In this document: positions 1 to 7,191 of the stretch, piece after piece
Numbering within the stretch: position 1 is the first letter of the stretch
Layout of the letters: each line of letters opens with the position of its first letter
Assembly: GCF_039710355.1 (NCBI RefSeq)
Contig: NZ_JBDKWZ010000001.1
Location: 248,001-312,000, forward strand
Length of the DNA: 64,000 bases
DNA from: Rapidithrix thailandica
GTDB taxonomy: Bacteria; Bacteroidota; Bacteroidia; Cytophagales; Flammeovirgaceae
Direction: 5' to 3'
Position numbers and translations under genes: made by a program
Notes under the pieces: generated by a model
Seen by the model: the letters and a program-made list of their open reading frames with translations, nothing else
Database searches by the model: none
Told to the model about the DNA's origin: nothing

Positions 1-28
1 TTTCCGCTTGCCTTCATGTTTTCAATGT

Positions 29-67
29 TCTGTGGTCACCCTTCCTTCAATCCTTCAATCCTTCAAT
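29..67. repeat. tandem octamer CTTCAATC overlapping the SMC-like stop codon
   Basis: Three adjacent copies or near-copies of CTTCAATC occur at about 44-67. The TGA stop of the SMC-like gene (55-57, complement) lies inside one unit, so on the gene strand the CDS ends GAT-TGA and continues into further GATTGAAG units. The same unit recurs at 61383-61430, and a shorter form occurs at the end of uvrC. Confidence 0.7.
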
Positions 68-2769
68 ACTGACATACCTGCTTTCCGTTTGGCCAGACTG
101 GTAAAGGTTTCATCCAAGTACACCCGGTTGCCGTTTTGCATTGAGCGTTTCATGAAATAGTATTTTTCAATCCCGATACCCTGTAAGTTGCTGGCAAAAA
201 TCAGGATAAAGCCGTTTTTCTCACAGAAGCGGATGAGTTGGCCGATGTTGTGTGGGTCAATGGTAAGTTCATCCACACAGAACACCACTTTATTTTCCTC
301 ATCATCTACTTTGAAATATTTGATGATTAATAAAAACAAGATCAAATTAATCATACGGATGGTTCCGGTGGATTCATTCTGGCGCTTTAAGTTGATGGTT
401 TTTTTGCTGCCTGTTTCATCGGTTACCAACACATCAATGTCAAACAACTCGTCAAAGTTGTAATTCCGGGCTTTGGGTTCGCGCAGGTACTCTTCCAAGA
501 CTCTCAAATACGCCTGTTGCTCACGACTGTTGAACTCATTGAACACATCCACTTGAAACCCGGTGATCCGGATGATTTTACTGATCTTCGTCAGATCATT
601 GAGGAGGGTGCTGTTGTCTTTGAGTTGGATTTTGATAGAGGCCAAATCCGAGATTTTATATTCGTCAATTTCCCGGTTGAAGCGTTCGATAAAGACTTTG
701 AACTGCTCGTAAATCTGCAAGTGTTTGCGCACCGGTTCGGTAAATTGATGAGACAAACTATCCAGGAACTCTCCCATCATTTTCTCTTTGTCCGGGATGG
801 TGATCAGCTCTTTCGTAAGCTTTTGGATAAATTCTTCTTCATCGGCCAAGGTGCTGTTCAAGCGCTGTTTCAAACTGTGAAACATTTGGGTTTTGCGCTG
901 TTTTAAATCGCTTTGTTTTCCTATTTCTTTTTTCAATTCCTGCCGGAGTTGTTCGATGGGTTTGTCAAGCAATTGCTCAACCAGTGAAAATCCCTGTGAA
1001 GAAAATTCTTCCTGCCACTCTTGATATTGGTAGACTTTGGCTTTGTGGGCAGACTTGCGTTGATTGTATTCGGCAATGAGCTGATTGTTTTTCAGGATTT
1101 CTGCTTTTACCTCATCCAGTTGCTGTTGCCATTCCTCTTGTTGCTTTTCCAGAATCTTCAATTCCGATGCAAGCTGTTCGATATTATTTTTATTCGGACG
1201 AAAGAGTTTGACCTTTTCAATTTTTTGTTTGGTCGCTTTGATTTGTCCGTTAATTTCCTCGTATTCCCGCTTTTTTTGCTGTTCTTTCTGCAATACCTCC
1301 AAGGTTTTACTCTCTTCCCGCAATTCGTTTTCACATTCTTGCAATTCTGTTTTTACCTCCGCGAGTGTTTGTAAGGGTTTGGGTTGGATACCGGAAATGT
1401 CAATGGCTCCGTCTCCGATTTTCAAGTTGTCAAGCAACGCCGAAACCGGTTTTAGCACCCGGTCTTCCAAGGCCAATACTTTGTCAGAAAAAAGTGCATT
1501 GAGCAATTCCTGCGTAGGTTTATCATCCGAAATGTTGTGGATGAGCAGCTTGCCTTGGTTCCGGATTTTGTTTTGCAATACTTTGATCCGTTCTTGCAAA
1601 GCCCTGACCCGGCTGGCTTGCTTTTGTTCATTGAGCTGGTAGCGTTCGATATTTTGAAATTGATAGGTAAGCTCTTTGGCTTTTTCTTCCAGCTTAATGA
1701 TTTCCTCTTGAAATACATCCACCAATTCCTCTATTTCATAGCCGGTGGGATTGAGCAGTTCAATTTCACGAAGAGTTTCCTCAGAACTTTTGATCAGGCG
1801 GCTTTTATTTTCTATCTCTATACTGACGCGGGTTTCTTCCCGGAGGTATTTATCTCTTTGAGGTTCCAGTTCGTTTTTGACTTTGGAAAATAGTACGATT
1901 TGTTCGTCAAACTGCTCTAATTCACTGCGCAAAAAATCCAGTTCCTTTAAGGTTTTTTGTTGGAAACTGTACAGTAATTTCCCGGCCAATTGATTACTGT
2001 GTTTGTATTCATTGACAACAAGCTGAAAGTTTTCAAAATCTTCTTTTACGGCTTTCAGGTTGTGGATATCTTGGTTAAGCTTTTTGAGCCGGTTGATTTC
2101 TTCCAGTTTGGTTGTGTCTGAAAATACGGTCAAAGCTTCCGAATGCCGGTTGTCAGCGACCGTGAGCGCTTCTTTTAAGGCATCGGCATCGATGAGTTTG
2201 GAGTTGAGCAGGTAGCGGTATACTTTGGTAAAGCTATTTTCCAGCGCCTGGCCTTTGCGCTTGACTTTGTCGGTAAGCCAAACGAAAGCGTTGCGTTGGT
2301 GGTCCGAGCTGTAGACTTCACGATACAGGTCTTTTTTGTCCAGTTTTTGAAAATAAACCCCGGTACTTAAAAATTGCTTGGTTAGCTCCGTAAACTTGCA
2401 AAGTTCTCCGTTCTCCTTGAAAAAATTAATCTCATCAAATGCCTGGTCTATTTTATAATATTCCACTTGGTCATCTTTCCGTTTGACCAAGATACAAAAA
2501 TGCCCTCCGGCTTGCCCCTTGTGATTTTCAAAGACGATATAACTTTGATTCGGGTAAGGAAATAAGTGCCCGATCGTATCCTTGAAACTGTATTTTCCAT
2601 TGTCAAAAGTCATATGGCGACTATTGATCATATACAAAAAATTCAGTGTATCGATCAGTGTGGTTTTCCCGATTTTATTTTCCCCCACTAGTTGGATTGA
2701 ATTTTTATCCAATCGCAAGATCGCCTTGGCGTGTCTACGGGTATTGAATAAAGCGATTTTGGATAGCAT
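55..2769 (-). CDS. SMC/MukB-like coiled-coil ATPase (MksF/JetC-like?)
   Basis: About 904 residues from the chosen start MLSKIALFN; the frame is open for 67 more codons upstream, but that part is low-complexity and reads like untranslated leader. A Walker A motif GENKIGKT lies at residues 29-36, followed by an SMC-like head segment. Residues ~230-770 are rich in K/E/Q/L heptads and look like long coiled coils. The C-terminal head carries a possible signature (ESTGTIRM) and a Walker B motif VVFCVDEL near 828-835. This split-head layout is that of SMC, MukB, MksF and Wadjet JetC proteins, which act on DNA as dimers with kleisin partners. No kleisin or accessory gene is visible; any downstream partner would lie left of base 55, outside the window. 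It has its own leader, 241 bases from glyS. The subfamily is uncertain. Confidence 0.75.
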   Translation of the reverse strand: MLSKIALFNTRRHAKAILRLDKNSIQLVGENKIGKTTLIDTLNFLYMINSRHMTFDNGKYSFKDTIGHLFPYPNQSYIVFENHKGQAGGHFCILVKRKDDQVEYYKIDQAFDEINFFKENGELCKFTELTKQFLSTGVYFQKLDKKDLYREVYSSDHQRNAFVWLTDKVKRKGQALENSFTKVYRYLLNSKLIDADALKEALTVADNRHSEALTVFSDTTKLEEINRLKKLNQDIHNLKAVKEDFENFQLVVNEYKHSNQLAGKLLYSFQQKTLKELDFLRSELEQFDEQIVLFSKVKNELEPQRDKYLREETRVSIEIENKSRLIKSSEETLREIELLNPTGYEIEELVDVFQEEIIKLEEKAKELTYQFQNIERYQLNEQKQASRVRALQERIKVLQNKIRNQGKLLIHNISDDKPTQELLNALFSDKVLALEDRVLKPVSALLDNLKIGDGAIDISGIQPKPLQTLAEVKTELQECENELREESKTLEVLQKEQQKKREYEEINGQIKATKQKIEKVKLFRPNKNNIEQLASELKILEKQQEEWQQQLDEVKAEILKNNQLIAEYNQRKSAHKAKVYQYQEWQEEFSSQGFSLVEQLLDKPIEQLRQELKKEIGKQSDLKQRKTQMFHSLKQRLNSTLADEEEFIQKLTKELITIPDKEKMMGEFLDSLSHQFTEPVRKHLQIYEQFKVFIERFNREIDEYKISDLASIKIQLKDNSTLLNDLTKISKIIRITGFQVDVFNEFNSREQQAYLRVLEEYLREPKARNYNFDELFDIDVLVTDETGSKKTINLKRQNESTGTIRMINLILFLLIIKYFKVDDEENKVVFCVDELTIDPHNIGQLIRFCEKNGFILIFASNLQGIGIEKYYFMKRSMQNGNRVYLDETFTSLAKRKAGMSVLKD

Positions 2770-2954
2770 AGTTTCCTGCTTTGATGTGATGCAATGGTTG
2801 ATTTGAAACAAAGGGGAATGAAAAAAATGCAAATGCTTTAAGTATGGGCATGTTTGGACTTTGTTGAAAAGCTGCTTTATAGAACTTGTAAGTCTACACT
2901 TCGCTTTCCGCTTACTTAGCCTATATGCCTTGGCAAACCCCTCTTCTCTTTTCC

Positions 2955-2989
2955 AAAAAAACACCCGCAAGCCTGAAAGCCAGCGGGTG
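2955..2989 (-). terminator. intrinsic terminator of glyS
   Basis: A 7-bp perfect stem (CACCCGC at 2962-2968 with GCGGGTG at 2983-2989), a 14-nt loop and, on the minus strand, a run of Ts directly after the stem. It lies 22 bases past the glyS stop. Confidence 0.8.
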
Positions 2990-3010
2990 CATTGATTTAT
3001 ACAATGATTT

Positions 3011-4489
3011 CTACAATTGACGCAATAAGTTGTTCATCGACACGCGTTCTAGCAACCAACTTCTTACTTCGCTGATATCCATACGGAATTGGTCGGTAGT
3101 GTCTCTTTCACGGATGGTCACAGTGTTGTCTTCCAAGGTTTGGTGATCCACCGTGATACAGAAAGGAGTCCCGATCAAGTCTTGACGGGTATAACGCTTA
3201 CCAATCGCCGCTTGCTCTTCGTAAACTACTTTCATGTCGTATTTCAAGTCATCTACCAGTTCCATGGCTTTTTCCGGCAAACCATCTTTTTTCACAAGTG
3301 GCAATACCGCTGCTTTGACAGGGGCCAGGGCCGGGTTGAATTTCAGAAAAATCCGGGTCTTTTTCTTATCGCCTTCTCCCACTTCCTGTTCGGTATAGGC
3401 ACTGCACAAGCTCAACAAGAACAAACGGTCGGCTCCGATCGAAGTCTCGATTACATATGGAATGTAATTTTGGCTGACTTCCGGGTCGAAGTATTGTTGC
3501 TTTTTCTTAGAGAATTCCTGGTGGCTTTTCAGGTCAAAGTCGGTGCGGGAGTGAATACCTTCCACCTCTTTGAAGCCGAAAGGAAACTGGAATTCGATAT
3601 CACAAGCGGCATTGGCATAGTGGGCCAGCTTTTCGTGATCGTGAAAACGCAAGGATGCTTCCGGGGTCCCCAAGATTTTGTGCCAACGGATACGCTTTTC
3701 TTTCCATTGCTCGTACCATTCCATCTCCGTGCCGGGGCGAACGAAGAATTGCATCTCCATTTGTTCGAATTCCCGCATACGGAAAATAAACTGACGGGCT
3801 ACGATTTCGTTTCTGAATGCCTTACCGATTTGGGCAATACCAAAAGGCACTTTTTGCCGGGCAGTTTTTTGTACATTCAAAAAGTTGACAAAGATCCCTT
3901 GGGCCGTTTCCGGACGCAAATAGATCGTACTAGATTCGTCTGCTACAGCCCCGGTCTGGGTAGAGAACATCAGGTTAAATTGCCGTACATCCGTCCAGTT
4001 GGCGGTGCCGGATACCGGACAGGTAATATTTTCCTCAAGGATTAAGTCATGTACTCCTTGCAGGTCTTCGGCTTCCAGAAGCTGGTTCATTTTGGTCAAT
4101 AAAGCGGAGGCTTTGTCCGTTTCTCCGGCTTTTTCATATTCCTCTGCCTTATCTTCCAGCAATTGGTCGGCTCTATATCTTTTTTTAGAATCTTTGTTGT
4201 CGATTAGTGGGTCGCTAAAACTATCCACGTGTCCGGAAGCTTTCCAAACAGTCGGGTGCATGAAGATAGAACTGTCAACCCCTACGATATTGGAGTGCAT
4301 CAGGGTCATGGCTTTCCACCAGAACTCCTTGAGGTTATTTTTCAACTCCACTCCATTTGAACCGTAGTCATACACTGCTGCCAGTCCATCATATATTTCA
4401 CTGGAAGGAAAAACAAATCCGTATTCTTTCGCGTGAGATACCACTTTTTGAAAAGCAGTATTCTCCTGGTTGTTCTCTTTCTTTGCCAT
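3011..4489 (-). CDS. glyS: glycyl-tRNA synthetase, homodimeric type
   Basis: A 492-residue class II aminoacyl-tRNA synthetase that charges tRNA-Gly with glycine in the cytoplasm. The N-terminus has the family segment FPSSEIYDGLAAVYDYG. Class II motif 2 is seen in FRNEIVARQFIFRMREFEQ and motif 3 in GADRLFLLSL. The C-terminal anticodon-binding domain contains TVTIRERDTTDQFRM. The length fits the single-chain alpha2 type rather than the bacterial alpha/beta tetramer, as usual in Bacteroidota. The ATG is followed at once by MAKKENN, and a TATCTTTG promoter element sits only five bases upstream, so the mRNA leader is probably very short. An intrinsic terminator follows the gene. Confidence 0.97.
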   Translation of the reverse strand: MAKKENNQENTAFQKVVSHAKEYGFVFPSSEIYDGLAAVYDYGSNGVELKNNLKEFWWKAMTLMHSNIVGVDSSIFMHPTVWKASGHVDSFSDPLIDNKDSKKRYRADQLLEDKAEEYEKAGETDKASALLTKMNQLLEAEDLQGVHDLILEENITCPVSGTANWTDVRQFNLMFSTQTGAVADESSTIYLRPETAQGIFVNFLNVQKTARQKVPFGIAQIGKAFRNEIVARQFIFRMREFEQMEMQFFVRPGTEMEWYEQWKEKRIRWHKILGTPEASLRFHDHEKLAHYANAACDIEFQFPFGFKEVEGIHSRTDFDLKSHQEFSKKKQQYFDPEVSQNYIPYVIETSIGADRLFLLSLCSAYTEQEVGEGDKKKTRIFLKFNPALAPVKAAVLPLVKKDGLPEKAMELVDDLKYDMKVVYEEQAAIGKRYTRQDLIGTPFCITVDHQTLEDNTVTIRERDTTDQFRMDISEVRSWLLERVSMNNLLRQL

Positions 4490-4494
4490 AGTCG

Positions 4495-4502
4495 CAAAGA
4501 TA
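4495..4502 (-). promoter_or_regulatory. -7 element (TATCTTTG) of glyS
   Basis: On the minus strand TATCTTTG matches the Bacteroidota -7 consensus TAnnTTTG exactly. No clear TTG was found at the expected -33 distance. The element ends five bases before the start codon, which implies a leaderless or nearly leaderless transcript. Confidence 0.45.
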
Positions 4503-4690
4503 TAGAAAAATTGAAAACAGAGAAGCGTAATTCAGGGATCTGTTATATAGTTTACAGGGGCAGGGATTAAGGACGTTTTTAACCGTTGAGTGCCTTGAAA
4601 TAACCGTTTGATGCTTTTGACTCAGAGGGGGGGACTGATTTGCTCAAGTCTTTATGAAAATTTGCTTATTGATCAGGGTCCGGTAGAGGT

Positions 4691-4789
4691 ATGATTTATC
4701 TCATTGTTTTTTTCGGTATTTTACTGATTCTTTGGGGTATAGATAGCAAGAAGAGGATAATCCTCTCTACAAATAACTCTAAATATTAA
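4691..4789 (+). CDS. possible 32-residue single-pass membrane peptide
   Basis: An ATG-started frame of 32 codons encodes a hydrophobic stretch (MIYLIVFFGILLILWG) followed by a basic patch DSKKR and a polar tail, the shape of a small single-helix inner-membrane peptide. It ends 12 bases before the universal stress protein start and could share its transcript. Peptides of this size often accompany respiratory oxidases or transporters, and the second gene downstream is a polytopic membrane protein with oxidase-like histidines, but no specific family is recognised. Such a short frame could arise by chance. The 312-base stretch between glyS and the stress protein holds nothing else I recognise except a 15-bp palindrome inside this frame. 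Confidence 0.35.
   Translation: MIYLIVFFGILLILWGIDSKKRIILSTNNSKY
4752..4766. promoter_or_regulatory. 15-bp perfect palindrome upstream of the stress-protein gene
   Basis: AGAGGAT-A-ATCCTCT has two perfect 7-bp arms around one central base, 35 bases before the ATG of the universal stress protein. The size and position suit a dimeric repressor or activator site, but it also lies inside the 32-codon frame, so its role is inferred only. Confidence 0.35.
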
Positions 4790-4801
4790 TCCATTGATAC
4801 C

Positions 4802-5674
4802 ATGAATATCCAACAAATTGTCGTACCCGTTGATTTCACCCCGGAATCCTATTTAGGCATTGATGAGGCCGTTATTTTGGCAAAAGAAACCGGAGCGGTT
4901 GTAAAGCTCTTACATGTCATTGATATTCCTTATGTAGGCGAGCGTCCGGCCCCTTTTCAAATGATTGCCGATGTGGGAAACGTATCCGCAATGGGATACA
5001 ATGAAGATAATCCGGAAGTTTCCTATATGCATGATTTGCTGGGAACCGTGCATGAGCGGTTTGACGAAATCAAAAAGAAATATCCGGAAGCCAAACTTGA
5101 GGTGGAGGTGAAAACGGATACCATGCAACGTTATTTGTCAGAGTTTGTCGTAAAAGACGGAGGTGACTTGGTAGTAGTGGGTACTACAGGAAAAAGCGGA
5201 GCACGTAAATCGAAAGCCGCAGATATTATCCGGCATGCACCTATTCCCGTATTGACCGTTACCAAAGAACGGAAAGAAAATAAGTATAAGAACATTGTCT
5301 TTGCTTCTCAATTCAAATATATAGATCAAAGTATTGTGGAGCATGTCAAAAGCCTTCAACAGTTGCATGGGGCCCGGGTTCACTTTGTCAAAATTGTCAG
5401 CCCTTCTAATTTTTATACCACCCCGGACGTATTGTCTGCCATACGGCATTTTGCGAAAGAAAACGGTTTTGAGAATTACACCAGTAATTTATACAATTCC
5501 ATTGAGGTGGAAGAAGGGGTTTTAAACTTTGCCCGTTCTGTAGATGCGGATATGATTGCAATGAATACCCATGGCCATACCGGTTTTGCCAGAACGTTAT
5601 TTGGCAGTATTGCCGAAGAAGTAGCGGTACATTCTGAAGTGCCGGTGTTGACTCTCAATGAACGCTTTGATTAA
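4802..5674 (+). CDS. universal stress protein with two UspA domains
   Basis: 290 residues made of two tandem Usp (Rossmann-like) domains, roughly 1-150 and 158-290. The first begins with the family start IQQIVVPVDFTPES and ends in VVVGTTGKSG...PIPVLTV; the second ends NTHGHTGFARTLFGS...EVPVLTL. In the second domain the nucleotide-binding pattern G-9x-GS is kept, although the first glycine of the usual G-2x-G is an Asn. The first domain has Ala-Asp where GS is expected, so nucleotide binding there is doubtful. Usp proteins are cytoplasmic stress-response factors of varied role. A strong terminator follows, so the gene ends its transcript and is separate from the membrane-protein gene downstream. 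Confidence 0.93.
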   Translation: MNIQQIVVPVDFTPESYLGIDEAVILAKETGAVVKLLHVIDIPYVGERPAPFQMIADVGNVSAMGYNEDNPEVSYMHDLLGTVHERFDEIKKKYPEAKLEVEVKTDTMQRYLSEFVVKDGGDLVVVGTTGKSGARKSKAADIIRHAPIPVLTVTKERKENKYKNIVFASQFKYIDQSIVEHVKSLQQLHGARVHFVKIVSPSNFYTTPDVLSAIRHFAKENGFENYTSNLYNSIEVEEGVLNFARSVDADMIAMNTHGHTGFARTLFGSIAEEVAVHSEVPVLTLNERFD

Positions 5675-5690
5675 GTGAGTATACCTTTGT

Positions 5691-5727
5691 CCCTTGGAAT
5701 ACGGTTGTTCCAAGGGGCTATTTTTTT
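5691..5727 (+). terminator. intrinsic terminator after the universal stress protein
   Basis: A perfect 9-bp stem (CCCTTGGAA at 5691-5699 with TTCCAAGGG at 5708-5716), an 8-nt loop and seven Ts at 5721-5727. Confidence 0.85.
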
Positions 5728-5832
5728 ACTGAGTAATAATTATGTCTGCTTGTCTGACAAGGAGTGCAGAGTATGGATTCTTTTCCACAAAATATCCCCG
5801 TCCGGCCGGAAACAGATGTATGAAATAGTGCG

Positions 5833-7146
5833 ATGAGTCTTCCAGAGATACATATTCTTGAGCAAACCAATGTACCTGATCGCTGCAAAACTTACTTACG
5901 GTGGATGCAGGTAAGTTTTATAAATTTATTGCTAGTGGTAGCTATGGGGTGCCTGTTACGTTGGATGCAATTTAACGGTGTGCCCGGAGCCAATTATCAA
6001 TACCTATTGCATACGCATTCTCACTTGGCTTTTTTGGGTTGGGTATTCAATGCACTGTTTACAGGAATTGTCTATGCTTTTCTGCAAAAGAGTAATTTGC
6101 AAAGTGTAAAATACCGCAGGTTGTTTATCGCTTTGCAAATAGCCGTAGTGGGTATGATGTTCACTTTTCCTTTTACCGGATATGCACTTTGGTCCATCGT
6201 TTTTTCCACCGTACACTTGCTCCTTACCGTAGTGTTTACCGTATTGGTCTTTAAGGACAGTGCTCATTTAAAGTATCCGGAAAATAGTTTGGAAGCTTAT
6301 GCGCTGAAGTTTGTGAAAAGCGCTTTGGTGTTGATGTTGTTTTCCGGATTAGGCCCTTTGGCTTTGGGGCCCTTGTCAGCCAAAGGAATGGGTGGCAGCC
6401 AGTGGTATTATCTGGCAATATATTTCTACTTGCATTTTCAATACAACGGTTGGTTTTTATTTGCAGTTTTTGGCTTGTTTTTTAAAGCATTGGCCGATCG
6501 TAACATTCCACTTTCCATTCATTGGGTCAAGCGTTTTTACCAACTCAATTTACTCGCAATCGTTCCGGCTTTTTTACTCTCTACACTGTGGACACGGCCA
6601 AGTATACCGGTGTATCTTTTGGCTGGTTTGGCTGCCTTACTACAAGTGGTGGCATTGTATCCGCTATTTCGATTGTTAAAAGTATATTCAAAACAAATTA
6701 GCGCCAAGCTACAGCCTCTTGCAAAACAACTTTGGCTTTTGGCATTTGCTGCATTTGTATTAAAAACTATTTTGCAGTTGCTTTCTGCCTTTCCGCCTAT
6801 CGCCCAACTGGCATTTTCCATGCGAGATTTTGTAATCGCCTATTTGCATTTGGTACTGATTGGCGTGGTTAGTTTGGCATTGATCGCTTGGTTTGTTGAT
6901 CAGAAGTGGTTGCAGGCACAGCGGTTCTCAGCTCGTTTCGGGATTGTTTTATTTGTGCTTGGCTATTTAGGAATCGAAGTAATCCTCGTTCTTGTTCCTA
7001 CTTTGCGTCTGTTGGGTTGGGCGACTGTATTTACGTATTATCCACTGTTGTTTTCAGTATCATTGATCGGTTTCGTGGGAGTACTCTTGTTGGCCGGCAC
7101 CTTGCTGGTACACCGAAAGAAAGAGCAGGTGATTATTGAAACCTGA
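5833..7146 (+). CDS. polytopic membrane protein with heme-copper-oxidase-like histidines
   Basis: 437 residues with about 11-12 predicted transmembrane helices. The second helix starts with LLHTHSHLAFLGWVF, a histidine cluster like those in small Bacteroidota proteins annotated as cytochrome oxidase subunit I-like or NnrS-like. Further histidines sit in YFYLHFQYNGWF (about residue 200) and AYLHLVLIG (about residue 337), all within helices, which suits heme or metal binding in the membrane. It is shorter than true heme-copper oxidase subunit I and no partner subunit or cytochrome c is encoded nearby, so a catalytic oxidase role is not supported. It lies downstream of a stress-protein gene but beyond that gene's terminator. 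The start is the first ATG of the open frame. The family call is an inference from the histidine pattern. Confidence 0.6.
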   Translation: MSLPEIHILEQTNVPDRCKTYLRWMQVSFINLLLVVAMGCLLRWMQFNGVPGANYQYLLHTHSHLAFLGWVFNALFTGIVYAFLQKSNLQSVKYRRLFIALQIAVVGMMFTFPFTGYALWSIVFSTVHLLLTVVFTVLVFKDSAHLKYPENSLEAYALKFVKSALVLMLFSGLGPLALGPLSAKGMGGSQWYYLAIYFYLHFQYNGWFLFAVFGLFFKALADRNIPLSIHWVKRFYQLNLLAIVPAFLLSTLWTRPSIPVYLLAGLAALLQVVALYPLFRLLKVYSKQISAKLQPLAKQLWLLAFAAFVLKTILQLLSAFPPIAQLAFSMRDFVIAYLHLVLIGVVSLALIAWFVDQKWLQAQRFSARFGIVLFVLGYLGIEVILVLVPTLRLLGWATVFTYYPLLFSVSLIGFVGVLLLAGTLLVHRKKEQVIIET

Positions 7147-7191
7147 AAGAATATATTTGAACAGTTCATTTGATAATAATCCCTGCGTGTT

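Noticed and set aside
2770..2970. 67-codon N-terminal extension of the SMC-like protein
   Set aside because: The ATPase head normally starts close to its first strand; MLSKIALFN is the natural start and the extension reads as untranslated DNA.
3089..4045. Long plus-strand frame of 318 codons inside glyS
   Set aside because: It is antisense to a well-supported glycyl-tRNA synthetase and has no family features.
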